From positions 1 through 27,639 of the forward strand of contig JBIOVR010000056.1 in NCBI GenBank assembly GCA_044867875.1: 27,639 bases of DNA, in the 5' to 3' direction. How positions within the stretch are numbered: the stretch's first letter is position 1; every line of letters starts with the position of its first letter. Positions 1-7,414 of the stretch are shown here, piece by piece. This DNA is from VBAS01 sp044867875. Lineage in GTDB: Bacteria; Bacteroidota; Bacteroidia; Chitinophagales; Chitinophagaceae. The notes beneath the pieces are model-generated. The model saw only the letters and a list, made by a program, of their open reading frames with translations. It searched no databases and was not told where the DNA came from. The position numbers were made by a program, and so were the translations under genes.

Positions 1-495
1 GAAGCCGAATGGGAATATGCGTGTCGTGCCGGTTCTTCCTCAACATATTTTTTTGGAAACAATGAAAGCGATATTGAAAAATATGCCTGGTATAATAAAA
101 ACAGTAACGCTGCCTATCATAAAGTTGGACAATTGCAACCAAATGCATTTGGATTATATGATATGCTCGGAAATGTAAGTGAATGGGTAATGGATCAATA
201 TGATGAAAATTATTTTACCATTATGAAAGATGTGAATGTTAATCCTGAATTAAAACCCACAAGCCGTCATCCAAGACTATTAAAAGGTGGCTCCTATGTT
301 AACGAAGCAACCGAACTTCGTTGTGCCAACAGGACAAAATGGTTACCCGAATGGAATAAACGTGATCCCCAAATACCAAAAAGTAAATGGTGGCTGACGG
401 ATGCCCCGTTTGCCGGTTTCAGGTTAGTTAGACCTTTAAAACAACCATCAGCGGATGAAATAGAAAAATTCTTTACCTTATATCTCTCAAATTAA
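1..495 (+). CDS. SUMF1/formylglycine-generating-enzyme-fold protein, C-terminal part
   Basis: The frame is open from base 1, so the N-terminus lies outside the window; 164 codons are visible. The pattern EAEWEYACRAG, then GLYDMLGNVSEWV, LKGGSY and a final FAGFRLVRP is the classic C-terminal half of the SUMF1/FGE-sulfatase fold. Members include sulfatase-activating formylglycine generators, EgtB/PvdO-like enzymes and the gliding proteins GldJ/GldK. The segment after GGSY reads VNEATELRCANR: the first of the two active-site cysteines of true FGE is absent, so I do not expect sulfatase activation. Only 13 bases separate it from the downstream exported oxidoreductase, suggesting co-transcription. 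The exact function is unknown; the fold assignment is secure. Confidence 0.85.
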   Translation, partial: EAEWEYACRAGSSSTYFFGNNESDIEKYAWYNKNSNAAYHKVGQLQPNAFGLYDMLGNVSEWVMDQYDENYFTIMKDVNVNPELKPTSRHPRLLKGGSYVNEATELRCANRTKWLPEWNKRDPQIPKSKWWLTDAPFAGFRLVRPLKQPSADEIEKFFTLYLSN

Positions 496-508
496 AAAAC
501 ACTCTTTT

Positions 509-1819
509 ATGAATACAGAAAATAAGAACTCCCGCCGCGATTTTGTAAAAACTTCTGCAGTTCTTACAGGTGGAGTAATGGCAACGCCACTATTGTCAAG
601 AGCAAATTTTTTCAGCGGTGCTGATGATACGATCAAAGTCGCATTGATCGGTTGTGGTGGTCGTGGTACTGGTGCGGCAACGCAAGCTCTGTCTACAAAG
701 CAAAATGTAAAATTGGTTGCAATGGCTGATGCTTTCCGCGACAGGATCGATAACTCTTTTAAAGAGATGACAGGTGATAATAATGTTAAAAGCAAGGTCG
801 ATGTGCCTGAAGAAAGAAAGTATGTTGGCTTTGATGCTTATAAAAAAGCAATGGCCCATGCAGATGTAGTGATATTAACTACACCGCCGGGATTTCGACC
901 TATACATTTTGAAGAAGCCGTAAAACTGGGTAAACAAATTTTTATGGAGAAACCTGTTGCTACAGATCCGGCTGGAATAAAAAGAGTGTTGGATGCAGCA
1001 GAGATTGCCAAACAAAAAAAATTAAATGTGATTGTTGGCCTGCAACGTCATTATCAAAATTCATATCGTGAGTTGTATGCAAAAAAAGAGATGATCGGCG
1101 ATATCACATCAGCACAGGCGTGGTGGAATAATGATGGAGTTTGGGTAAATCCAAGAAAAGAAGGACAGACAGAAATGGAATACCAAATGCGCAACTGGTA
1201 TTACTTCAACTGGCTTTGCGGTGATCATATTGTAGAACAACACATACATAATATTGATGTCATCAATTGGTTCAAGGGTGGCTACCCTGTAAAAGCACAG
1301 GGCATGGGTGGAAGACAGGTAAGAAAAGGAAAAGATAATGGCGAAATTTTTGATCATCATTATGTAGAGTTTCAATATGCAGATGGTTCCATATTAAATA
1401 GCCAGTGCAGGCACATTCCGGGTACCATGAGTAAAGTTGACGAGCTATTGGTCGGCACAAAAGGAAAAATATTCTGTGGAGCTGCGCATATAAAAGATAA
1501 TGCCGGTAACGTTTTGTTCCAGTATGATAAAAAAAATGAGAACGATCCTTATCAAACGGAGCATGATGAACTGTTTGCTGCCATTGCAAAAGGCGAATAC
1601 AAATTTGCTGATGCAGAAAGAGGAGCAATGAGTACAATGACCGCGATATTTGGAAGAATGGCAACATATTCGGGCCAGGTTTTAAATTGGGATAAAATAC
1701 TTAACTCTGGAATAAACATAATGCCAAAAGAATTTGCCTGGAATGCAATGCCACCAGTTTTACCTGATGCAGATGGTTATTACCCGATAGCTGTGCCGGG
1801 TAAAACAAAATATATTTAA
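509..1819 (+). CDS. Gfo/Idh/MocA family oxidoreductase, Tat-exported
   Basis: 436 residues. The N-terminus carries a Tat signal (NSRRDFVK followed by a hydrophobic stretch, residues 8-32), so the protein is exported folded with its cofactor. A Rossmann motif GCGGRG lies at residues 48-53 and the family EKP signature at 147-149, followed by the C-terminal alpha/beta domain with the GDHIVEQHIHNID segment, where the catalytic histidine normally sits. These enzymes oxidise or reduce sugars and related polyols with NAD(P); the substrate cannot be read from sequence. Bacteroidota carry many Tat-exported paralogues, often in carbohydrate-related loci. The stop overlaps the start of the next gene (TAATG), implying translational coupling with paaG although the functions look unrelated. 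Confidence 0.9.
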   Translation: MNTENKNSRRDFVKTSAVLTGGVMATPLLSRANFFSGADDTIKVALIGCGGRGTGAATQALSTKQNVKLVAMADAFRDRIDNSFKEMTGDNNVKSKVDVPEERKYVGFDAYKKAMAHADVVILTTPPGFRPIHFEEAVKLGKQIFMEKPVATDPAGIKRVLDAAEIAKQKKLNVIVGLQRHYQNSYRELYAKKEMIGDITSAQAWWNNDGVWVNPRKEGQTEMEYQMRNWYYFNWLCGDHIVEQHIHNIDVINWFKGGYPVKAQGMGGRQVRKGKDNGEIFDHHYVEFQYADGSILNSQCRHIPGTMSKVDELLVGTKGKIFCGAAHIKDNAGNVLFQYDKKNENDPYQTEHDELFAAIAKGEYKFADAERGAMSTMTAIFGRMATYSGQVLNWDKILNSGINIMPKEFAWNAMPPVLPDADGYYPIAVPGKTKYI

Positions 1820-2592
1820 TGAGCTCTATACTTTTTGAAATAAAAAATTCCGTTGGCATTATCACATTGAATCGTCCGGATAAATTGAATTCATTCAATC
1901 GTGAAATGGCTTTGCTCATGCAGGAAAAACTGGATGAATGCAAAAGCAATGAAGTAAGATGTGTTTATATTACTGGGGCTGGCAAAGGTTTTTCTGCAGG
2001 ACAAGATCTTTCAGAAGTCGCGGATCCCAATGGGCCCGGAATGGCAAAAATTCTTTCTGAACATTATCATCCCATCATCGCCCGAATAAGAAAATTAGAA
2101 AAACCTGTTGTTGCGGCAGTGAATGGTGTAGCTGCCGGTGCAGGTGCAAACATTGCGTTGTGTTGCGATATAGTCGTTGCAGCAACATCCGCGTCATTCA
2201 TACAGGCATTTTCAAAAATTGGTTTGATACCCGATAGCAGCGGCACATTTTTTTTACCAAGATTGATCGGTTGGCAAAAAGCAAGTGCATTAATGATGCT
2301 TGGCGAAAAAATTCCGGCAGAAGAAGCAGAACGCATCGGGATGATCTATAAAATTTTCCCTGATGAGACTTTTGTTGAAAATTCGATAAGTATCGCTTCT
2401 TATTTGTCTCAAATGCCTACAAAAGGCCTGGCCTATACAAAACAATTACTAAGCCATACGGTTAAAGCTACATTGGAAGAACAATTGCAGGATGAAGATA
2501 TTTACCAGCAAAGGGCGGCAAGGACAAAAGATTTCCAGGAAGGAGTAAAAGCATTTTTAGAAAAAAGAATTCCCAAGTTTACAGGAGAATAA
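1819..2592 (+). CDS. paaG: Enoyl-CoA hydratase/isomerase, PaaG-like
   Basis: 257 residues, crotonase superfamily. The oxyanion-hole segment ITGAGKGFSAGQDL and the second CoA-binding region NGVAAGAGANIAL are intact, and GLIPDSSGTF places an Asp at residue 139, where PaaG-type isomerases have their catalytic Asp (Asp136 in E. coli numbering), rather than the Glu pair of true hydratases. PaaG converts ring-1,2-epoxyphenylacetyl-CoA to its oxepin in aerobic phenylacetate catabolism. The next gene is a PaaI thioesterase and a PaaY homologue follows, which supports this reading over a generic fatty-acid enoyl-CoA hydratase. The start overlaps the upstream stop. The core paaABCDE, paaZ and paaK genes are not in the window, so pathway membership is inferred. 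Confidence 0.85.
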   Translation: MSSILFEIKNSVGIITLNRPDKLNSFNREMALLMQEKLDECKSNEVRCVYITGAGKGFSAGQDLSEVADPNGPGMAKILSEHYHPIIARIRKLEKPVVAAVNGVAAGAGANIALCCDIVVAATSASFIQAFSKIGLIPDSSGTFFLPRLIGWQKASALMMLGEKIPAEEAERIGMIYKIFPDETFVENSISIASYLSQMPTKGLAYTKQLLSHTVKATLEEQLQDEDIYQQRAARTKDFQEGVKAFLEKRIPKFTGE

Positions 2593-2605
2593 AATACTGA
2601 TTGTT

Positions 2606-3034
2606 ATGGCTACGATTCACCAGGAAGTTGTTGATCACATGATGGAAAATGATTTTTTCAGTCAATGGTTGGGAATAGAAGTATTGGAAATAAAAGAAGG
2701 CTATAGTAAAATAAAAATGACGGTGAGAAAAGAAATGGTGAATGGATTTGGGATTGTTCATGGTGGCATTCCTTTTTCATTGGGTGATAGTGCATTTGCC
2801 TTTGCTTGTAACAACAGAAATAATTTATCTGTTGCACTGGATACCTCGATCAATTTTATTAAACCAGTTCACATCGGGGATATATTAACTGCTGAAGCGA
2901 TCGAAATTCATAACGGCAGATCAACAGGTCTTTATCATATCGCAATTAGAAACCAATATGATCAGGATGTTGCTCTTTTTAAAGGGCTTTGTTTTCGAAC
3001 TGATAAAAAGTTGATCGGTAGCGAGGGTTTATAA
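2606..3034 (+). CDS. paaI: Hydroxyphenylacetyl-CoA thioesterase PaaI, hotdog fold
   Basis: 142 residues, the normal length for PaaI. The motif NGFGIVHGGIPFSLGDSAFAF is the hotdog-thioesterase signature; the catalytic Asp falls at residue 61, the same number as in E. coli PaaI, and the following FACN segment is also PaaI-like. PaaI hydrolyses ring-hydroxylated phenylacetyl-CoA, releasing CoA when the pathway stalls. It lies 13 bases downstream of paaG on the same strand. Its stop is followed directly by the AT-rich repeat array that introduces the four-helix-bundle gene, so any longer paa transcript must read through that insert. Confidence 0.87.
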   Translation: MATIHQEVVDHMMENDFFSQWLGIEVLEIKEGYSKIKMTVRKEMVNGFGIVHGGIPFSLGDSAFAFACNNRNNLSVALDTSINFIKPVHIGDILTAEAIEIHNGRSTGLYHIAIRNQYDQDVALFKGLCFRTDKKLIGSEGL

Positions 3035-3061
3035 AGTATATTAAGTATATAAGGTATTTAC
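3035..3061 (+). repeat. Degenerate 9-bp tandem array, left flank of four-helix-bundle gene
   Basis: Three imperfect 9-mers follow the paaI stop: AGTATATTA, AGTATATAA and GGTATTTAC. The core AGTATATAAGG (3044-3054) is an exact reverse complement of CCTTATATACT at 3500-3510, on the other side of the gene. GGTATT (3053-3058) can also pair locally with AATACC (3067-3072), just upstream of the ATG. Confidence 0.65.
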
Positions 3062-3079
3062 AAAATAATACCGAAATAA

Positions 3080-3472
3080 ATGGCTATAGGAGAAATAAAA
3101 TTCGGTTTTGAACAGCTGGAGCTTTGGAAAAAAGCTCGTGAATTTAAAAACGAAGTTTCCAAAGAAGCTAGAAAATGGCCCACTGATGAAAAATTCAAAT
3201 TAATAGACCAGGTCATCAGAAGTTCCAGATCAATTAATGCGCTTCTTGCAGAAGGTCATGGCAGATTTACATTCGCTGATCAGCTTCATTTTTGTATACA
3301 GGCAAGAGGTTCTCTTGCAGAAACAATAAATCACCTTATTGATGCCTTTGATGAAAAGTATATTATAGAAGAACGATTAAATTATTTTAAAGAAAAAGGA
3401 AAAGAAATCGAAAGACTATTGAATGGTTACATTAATTATTTGCGAAATCAAAGGGATGGTGAAAAGAAATGA
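3080..3472 (+). CDS. Four-helix-bundle protein, 23S rRNA IVS/bAvd-like family
   Basis: 130 residues, typical length. The family pattern is clear: FEQLELWKKAREF at the start, QVIRSSRSINALLAEGHGR in the middle (the family norm is RxxxSIxxNIAEGxGR) and QARGSLAETINHLID, followed by a final amphipathic helix. The family was first seen encoded within intervening sequences of Leptospira 23S rRNA; homologues also act as the accessory protein (Avd) of diversity-generating retroelements. No reverse transcriptase, template repeat or rRNA is present here. The molecular role of stand-alone copies is unknown; nucleic-acid binding through a basic surface is likely. It sits between paaI and paaY and is bordered by complementary AT-rich repeats, which suggests it arrived as a discrete insert. 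Confidence 0.85.
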   Translation: MAIGEIKFGFEQLELWKKAREFKNEVSKEARKWPTDEKFKLIDQVIRSSRSINALLAEGHGRFTFADQLHFCIQARGSLAETINHLIDAFDEKYIIEERLNYFKEKGKEIERLLNGYINYLRNQRDGEKK

Positions 3473-3518
3473 ATACCAACTACTATATATACCTATAATC
3501 CTTATATACTCATACTAA
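3473..3518 (+). repeat. AT-rich repeat, right flank complementary to left flank
   Basis: The spacer between the four-helix-bundle gene and paaY contains CCTTATATACT (3500-3510), the perfect inverted partner of 3044-3054. On the reverse strand it reads as the same degenerate AGTAT/AGTATATAAGG/AGGTATAT units as the left flank. A transcript could pair these flanks and leave the gene in a loop. Confidence 0.6.
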
Positions 3519-3520
3519 AG

Positions 3521-4105
3521 ATGACCTACGAGTTCAACAATTACAAGCCTGTTATTCACGAATCATCTTTTGTTCATCCGCTTGCTGCCATCACCGGTAA
3601 TGTTATTATCGGAAAAGATTGTTATATCGGTCCAGGCGCTGCTCTTCGCGGTGACTGGGGTAAAATAATTATTGAAGACGGATGTAATGTGCAGGAAAAT
3701 TGCATCATTCACATGTTTCCCGGTGTAACCGTTTTACTAAAAGCCGGTGCTCATATCGGTCATGGCGCTATCATTCATGGTGCTACGATCGGTAAAAATT
3801 GTTTAGTAGGAATGAATGCTGTTATCATGGACAATGTGGAATTAGGCGCCGAATGTATCATAGGTGCATTGACATTTATTAAACAAGATGAAAAAATACC
3901 AACAAGAAGCCTGGTAGTGGGTAACCCGGGAAAGATAATTAAACAAGTAACAGATGAAATGCTTGCCTGGAAAACTGAAGGCACTAAACTATATCAATCA
4001 CTTCCAAAAGAAATGTTTGAAAACTGGAAGGAATGTGAGCCGCTTAGAGAGATCCCCGATCATCTTCCGTTACAGGCTAAAGATTATAAGCCTTTTGGCA
4101 AGTAA
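3521..4105 (+). CDS. paaY: PaaY-like gamma-class carbonic anhydrase/hexapeptide-repeat protein
   Basis: 194 residues, against about 196 for E. coli PaaY. A left-handed beta-helix of hexapeptide repeats (ITGNVIIGKDCYIGPGAAL and following) carries the gamma-carbonic-anhydrase metal ligands His64, His81 and His86, in the H-x16-H-x4-H spacing of the family. The C-terminal segment (LYQSLPKEMFENWKECEPL) resembles the PaaY tail rather than the shorter YrdA proteins. PaaY is described as a thioesterase that clears dead-end CoA esters such as 2-hydroxycyclohepta-1,4,6-triene-1-carboxyl-CoA from the phenylacetate pathway. Proximity to paaG and paaI supports this; a plain YrdA-type carbonic-anhydrase homologue is the alternative. 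Confidence 0.82.
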   Translation: MTYEFNNYKPVIHESSFVHPLAAITGNVIIGKDCYIGPGAALRGDWGKIIIEDGCNVQENCIIHMFPGVTVLLKAGAHIGHGAIIHGATIGKNCLVGMNAVIMDNVELGAECIIGALTFIKQDEKIPTRSLVVGNPGKIIKQVTDEMLAWKTEGTKLYQSLPKEMFENWKECEPLREIPDHLPLQAKDYKPFGK

Positions 4106-4187
4106 TTTTCCCATTCTAAAAAAATTTCTTCGCCATCAATGGGAATCTTCGTAACTTAATCTTCCTCTTTAAACCAAAATCTTGTGT

Positions 4188-5432
4188 ATGAGAAAAAGTT
4201 TACTTTTTTCGGCCCTTCTCCTCGGTACTCTAAGTTTTTCTTCATTTATATATGCGCAAAATGATCGTTTTGCATTTGCAATAACTGATCTCCAGGCAAC
4301 CGGCAGCGGTTGGAATGCATTGCGCAAACTTGATCTCAAGAGCGGTGAATTCACTACTGTTTTATTAAATGGTTCAGATGCTTCGCTGCCTGCTTATGAT
4401 GTGAGCACAAGAAAAACATGGAAGGCATTGCCAGATTTAAAATTTGGAGATTATATGAACGCTCCTTTTAGTACTGGTGTGGCAGCAATGGCTTATGATA
4501 AAAAAAATAATCGTCTTTATTTCACACCGATGTTCATCGACCAGTTGAGGTATGTTGATCTGAAAACAATGAAAGTGTTTTATGTAACTGATCAACCATT
4601 TACAAAAATGGGCAGCATGCATAATGATGAAGGAAAGGTTATTACCCGTATGGTGATCAATCCTGATGGAACTGGTTATGCCATTTCAAACGATGCTAAT
4701 ACTTTTATTCGTTTTACGACTGGCAAAAAATTAGAAATAACTCATTTGGGTTCTTTAGTTGATGATCCTTCCAATGGTGGCGTTTCTATTCACAATCGTT
4801 GCAGCAGCTGGGGTGGAGATATGATCGCGGATGATGAAGGCAAACTTTACATTCTTTCTGCCCGCAACAGTGTATACAAAATAGATGTAGAAACAAAAGC
4901 GGCAAAACTGTTAGGTTACATACAAGGTTTGCCACAGGACTTCACCACAAATGGAGCAGTAGTTACAACTGAAGGAAAAGTTTTGGTAAGCAGTGCAATA
5001 AATGGAAATGCTTATTTCCTCGTTGATCCGAAAGATTGGAAAGCCACACAATACGAATCAAAAGCCGGTATTTTCCGTAGTTCCGATCTTGCCAACAGTA
5101 ATTATTTACAAACTAAGCCAAAGAATTTAACTCAGTCAGAAATTATAACACGTAAGGATAATATTATTGCTGCAGGCAAAATTCAGATCTATCCAAACCC
5201 TGCGAATGATCAATTCACTTTGCAGTTTGGAAAAATACCTGCCGGTAACTATAATATTGAAATGACTAACACAATTGGGCAAATAGTGGTACAGCGGGCA
5301 GTGAACGTACAATCTGAAGACCAAGTAGAAACTATTCCAATAAAATCATCATTTGCAAGAGGTGTTTATCTTGTTAAAGTATCGAGCAGTAACAAGGAAT
5401 CTGTTTTTAGCCAAAAGTTAGTGGTGCAGTAA
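4188..5432 (+). CDS. Secreted protein with type IX sorting domain
   Basis: I chose the ATG at 4188 (414 aa) over an in-frame TTG two codons earlier because it starts directly with a clean Sec signal peptide (MRKSLLF through IYAQ, cleaved near residue 25). The mature region up to about residue 310 has repeated YDxxxxxLYF, LRYVDLKTMKV and YKIDVETKAAKLL segments typical of beta-propeller folds. A type A T9SS C-terminal domain begins at IQIYPNPANDQF and ends in a short basic/hydrophobic tail (SQKLVVQ). The protein is therefore expected on the cell surface or released through the PorSS/T9SS machinery. No catalytic motif was recognised. It is flanked by an 82-bp gap without a clear promoter upstream and strong hairpins downstream. 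Confidence 0.82.
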   Translation: MRKSLLFSALLLGTLSFSSFIYAQNDRFAFAITDLQATGSGWNALRKLDLKSGEFTTVLLNGSDASLPAYDVSTRKTWKALPDLKFGDYMNAPFSTGVAAMAYDKKNNRLYFTPMFIDQLRYVDLKTMKVFYVTDQPFTKMGSMHNDEGKVITRMVINPDGTGYAISNDANTFIRFTTGKKLEITHLGSLVDDPSNGGVSIHNRCSSWGGDMIADDEGKLYILSARNSVYKIDVETKAAKLLGYIQGLPQDFTTNGAVVTTEGKVLVSSAINGNAYFLVDPKDWKATQYESKAGIFRSSDLANSNYLQTKPKNLTQSEIITRKDNIIAAGKIQIYPNPANDQFTLQFGKIPAGNYNIEMTNTIGQIVVQRAVNVQSEDQVETIPIKSSFARGVYLVKVSSSNKESVFSQKLVVQ

Positions 5433-5447
5433 ATATCCGTTTACTGC
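5426..5447 (+). other. Perfect 8-bp hairpin over the stop codon
   Basis: GCAGTAAA (5426-5433) and TTTACTGC (5440-5447) are perfect inverted repeats around a 6-base loop. The stem contains the TAA stop of the T9SS cargo gene and lies just before the rho-independent terminator, giving two stacked hairpins at the transcript end. Confidence 0.6.
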
Positions 5448-5454
5448 GTTACAG

Positions 5455-5483
5455 CGCCGACCCCGTAAGGCCGGCGTTTTTTT
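5455..5483 (+). terminator. Rho-independent terminator
   Basis: CGCCGACC (5455-5462) pairs with GGCCGGCG (5469-5476) across a 6-base loop with a single mismatch, followed by seven T residues. This GC-rich stem stands out in AT-rich DNA and ends the T9SS cargo gene transcript. Confidence 0.85.
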
Positions 5484-5564
5484 ATGCCCCTTTCGTAACC
5501 TAAGCCCTAGCGAAAAAGGGTTTTAAATTTTTATGTCGTGAGCTTCATCTCTTTATTCAACCAA

Positions 5565-5587
5565 GTTGCGTCGCACTATTCAACTTC
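5565..5587 (-). repeat. Dispersed 23-bp intergenic repeat, copy 1
   Basis: Read on the minus strand this is GAAGTTGAA, T, AGTGCGACGCAAC. It matches the plus-strand sequence at 19728-19750 in 22 of 23 bases. It lies in the gap between the terminator and the promoter of the MutS-like gene. Confidence 0.6.
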
Positions 5588-5616
5588 CTCTTTCCTTATC
5601 ATCAAATCAAAACTAT

Positions 5617-5624
5617 TATTTTTG
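5617..5624 (+). promoter_or_regulatory. Bacteroidota -7 promoter element
   Basis: TATTTTTG is a perfect match to the Bacteroidota -7 consensus TAnnTTTG. It lies 48 bases before the ATG of the MutS-like gene, leaving a leader of roughly 40 bases. I see no convincing -33 TTG at the usual distance. Confidence 0.55.
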
Positions 5625-5672
5625 CCCCTTCCGTTCGTATCCCAGCGATCTTAATATATTAAGCATGATCAA

Positions 5673-6986
5673 ATGATAAATACCGGCGACCTGCACATAG
5701 AAGATGAGATCCGTCCATTGTTTGATTTCACGTTTAATCACCTCTCAGGAAAAGCAGTATCTGATATAATAACAAAACCACTGGACTCAATATCAGCAAT
5801 AATATACAGGCAACAGGTATTAAAAGGTTTTATTGCTAACCAGGAACTATTAAAAGAATATTCGTTTTCACGGTTTGACTTATCTGATATTTATAATTTT
5901 CTTGAAACATTTTACGCCGGATCTTTTTCAGCCAGGAAAATGAAATGGAAATTTATGTTTTCTGAAAAGGAACGGAGTCAAAAAAAGGGAAAGCTTATAT
6001 TGCTTGTCCGCCTTTTTCATAAAATATATTACACGTATTTAAGCAAGATCGATACAAAAGTTTTTCCAGCGGAATATGCAATTGAGCTCGAATACCTCAA
6101 AGGCTTTTTTGCAGATTTTAACCTGGAGCGTTATGAATTAGCCTTCACGAAAAAAAAATTCAGGATCCGGCATATGGTCGAACTGATGAAGATCATTACT
6201 AAAAAAATAACTAATGGTGAGGCGGCATCTTTCTGGAAACGCTGGTTTTTGTTTGAAGCTTATCTTTCTATAAGTACTGGTGTAACCAGGCATTGCTTTA
6301 CTTTTCCCTCATTTGATGAAACAACTTTTTCACTGGAAAAGTTTTACCACCCGCTTTTAAAAACTCCTGTAAAAAATGATCTTACTGCCAGCAAAAATGT
6401 TATTCTTTTAACGGGACCTAATATGTCTGGCAAATCCACTTTGCTGAAAGCAGTCAGTTTATGCGTTTATCTTGGACATACAGGTCTTGCTGTACCTGCT
6501 TCGAAAGTCACCATGCCTTTTTTTACTACAATTTCCGTGGCCATTAATCTTACCGATAGTATTGTAAGTGGTTACAGTCATTTTATGTCAGAAATAGTTA
6601 CGTTAAAAAATGTACTTGAAGAAGCCGCAGACAACACAAAATGCTTTGCAGTCTTTGATGAATTATTCCGGGGAACGAATATTGAAGATGCACTGGAGAT
6701 CAGTAGTACAACTATAAAAGGACTTGTCAATTTCCCCAATTCATTATTTCTTATTTCAACCCACCTGCACCAGTTGAAAGAAATGGAAGAAATTAAAACC
6801 AATAAAGTATCCACCTGTTTTATTGAATGCGAATTAACTGGTAATACCCCGGCATTTACTTACAAATTAAAAAATGGCTGGTCAGACTTAAAACTGGGCC
6901 GTATTTTATTTGAGAAAGAAGGGCTTAATAAAATGCTTAGCCATGAACATACAAAAACTAACAGACAGGCAAACATGGGAAGGTGA
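5673..6986 (+). CDS. MutS-family ATPase without mismatch-recognition domain
   Basis: 437 residues. The C-terminal half is a MutS domain V ATPase: Walker A GPNMSGKST at 248-256, Walker B VFDELFRGT with Asp329-Glu330, and the STHLHQL switch. The N-terminal half looks like the helical lever/clamp region (MutS domain III). The mismatch-binding domains I and II of MutS (over 800 aa) and the C-terminal Smr nuclease of MutS2 are missing. Such short MutS-related proteins recur in Bacteroidota but their role is not established; an ATP-driven clamp on branched or distorted DNA is plausible, but that is inference. A perfect -7 element precedes it, and a three-codon ORF (ATG ATC AAA TGA, 5665-5676) overlaps its start. 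Confidence 0.82.
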   Translation: MINTGDLHIEDEIRPLFDFTFNHLSGKAVSDIITKPLDSISAIIYRQQVLKGFIANQELLKEYSFSRFDLSDIYNFLETFYAGSFSARKMKWKFMFSEKERSQKKGKLILLVRLFHKIYYTYLSKIDTKVFPAEYAIELEYLKGFFADFNLERYELAFTKKKFRIRHMVELMKIITKKITNGEAASFWKRWFLFEAYLSISTGVTRHCFTFPSFDETTFSLEKFYHPLLKTPVKNDLTASKNVILLTGPNMSGKSTLLKAVSLCVYLGHTGLAVPASKVTMPFFTTISVAINLTDSIVSGYSHFMSEIVTLKNVLEEAADNTKCFAVFDELFRGTNIEDALEISSTTIKGLVNFPNSLFLISTHLHQLKEMEEIKTNKVSTCFIECELTGNTPAFTYKLKNGWSDLKLGRILFEKEGLNKMLSHEHTKTNRQANMGR

Positions 6987-7341
6987 AATTGCTACTTATT
7001 GGTTTGATGATAATGGGATTCTTGTTTCTCTTTCCAAAAGTATTTTGAGAACCGTGGAAAATATTTCATCCAATATGGTTCTTGTAAGATCTATTACTGA
7101 TAACAAACCGGTTCCGCTCCTGATCTACCTGGCCAATTCTCCAATACCAGATAAACAAACACGGAAATTTTCAACAGAACAACTCCCGGTAATTTATACC
7201 GCAATGGCAATGGTTTGCAAACCGGGGCTTTCAAGATTCATTATGAATATTTTATTCGGGTTAAAACCTCCGCCTATCCCAATGAAAAGTTTTACAAATG
7301 ACAAGGCAGCAACCGAATGGTTAAAGCAGTTTCTAAAATAA
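6943..7341 (+). CDS. Small STAS/SpoIIAA-like protein, DUF7793 type
   Basis: 132 residues from the ATG at 6943; an in-frame TTG at 6910 would add eleven residues but is less likely. The protein has an N-terminal beta-strand pair (IATYWFDDNGILVSL), a central VPLLIYLANS strand, a helix with SRFIMNILFGL and the ending IPMKSFTNDKAATEWLKQF, which is the hallmark of small Bacteroidota STAS-like proteins annotated as DUF7793. No catalytic residues are evident; the family is assumed to be regulatory or structural. It overlaps the end of the MutS-like gene by 44 bases in another frame, so the two are probably translated from one mRNA. A functional link between them is unproven. Confidence 0.75.
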   Translation: MNIQKLTDRQTWEGEIATYWFDDNGILVSLSKSILRTVENISSNMVLVRSITDNKPVPLLIYLANSPIPDKQTRKFSTEQLPVIYTAMAMVCKPGLSRFIMNILFGLKPPPIPMKSFTNDKAATEWLKQFLK

Positions 7342-7387
7342 TTTCAGCGGCGAATATTACATCCTTACCCACCAAATAAAGAACACT

Positions 7388-7395
7388 TACTTTTG
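7388..7395 (+). promoter_or_regulatory. Bacteroidota -7 promoter element for obg
   Basis: TACTTTTG matches TAnnTTTG exactly and lies 19 bases before the GTG start of obg, predicting a short leader of about 15 bases. No clear -33 element was found. Confidence 0.55.
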
Positions 7396-7414
7396 CCGCC
7401 ATAACATTTCACTA

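Noticed and set aside
1272..1667. Minus-strand 131-codon ORF
   Set aside because: Lies wholly within the Gfo/Idh/MocA gene on the opposite strand and has no family features; a shadow frame.
3035..3520. Diversity-generating retroelement suggested by the Avd-like four-helix-bundle gene
   Set aside because: No reverse transcriptase, template/variable repeat pair or C-type lectin target gene is in the window.
4108..4145. Perfect 8-bp inverted repeat TTCCCATT / AATGGGAA after paaY as a terminator
   Set aside because: The loop is 22 bases and no T-run follows, so it does not look like a rho-independent terminator; may be coincidental.
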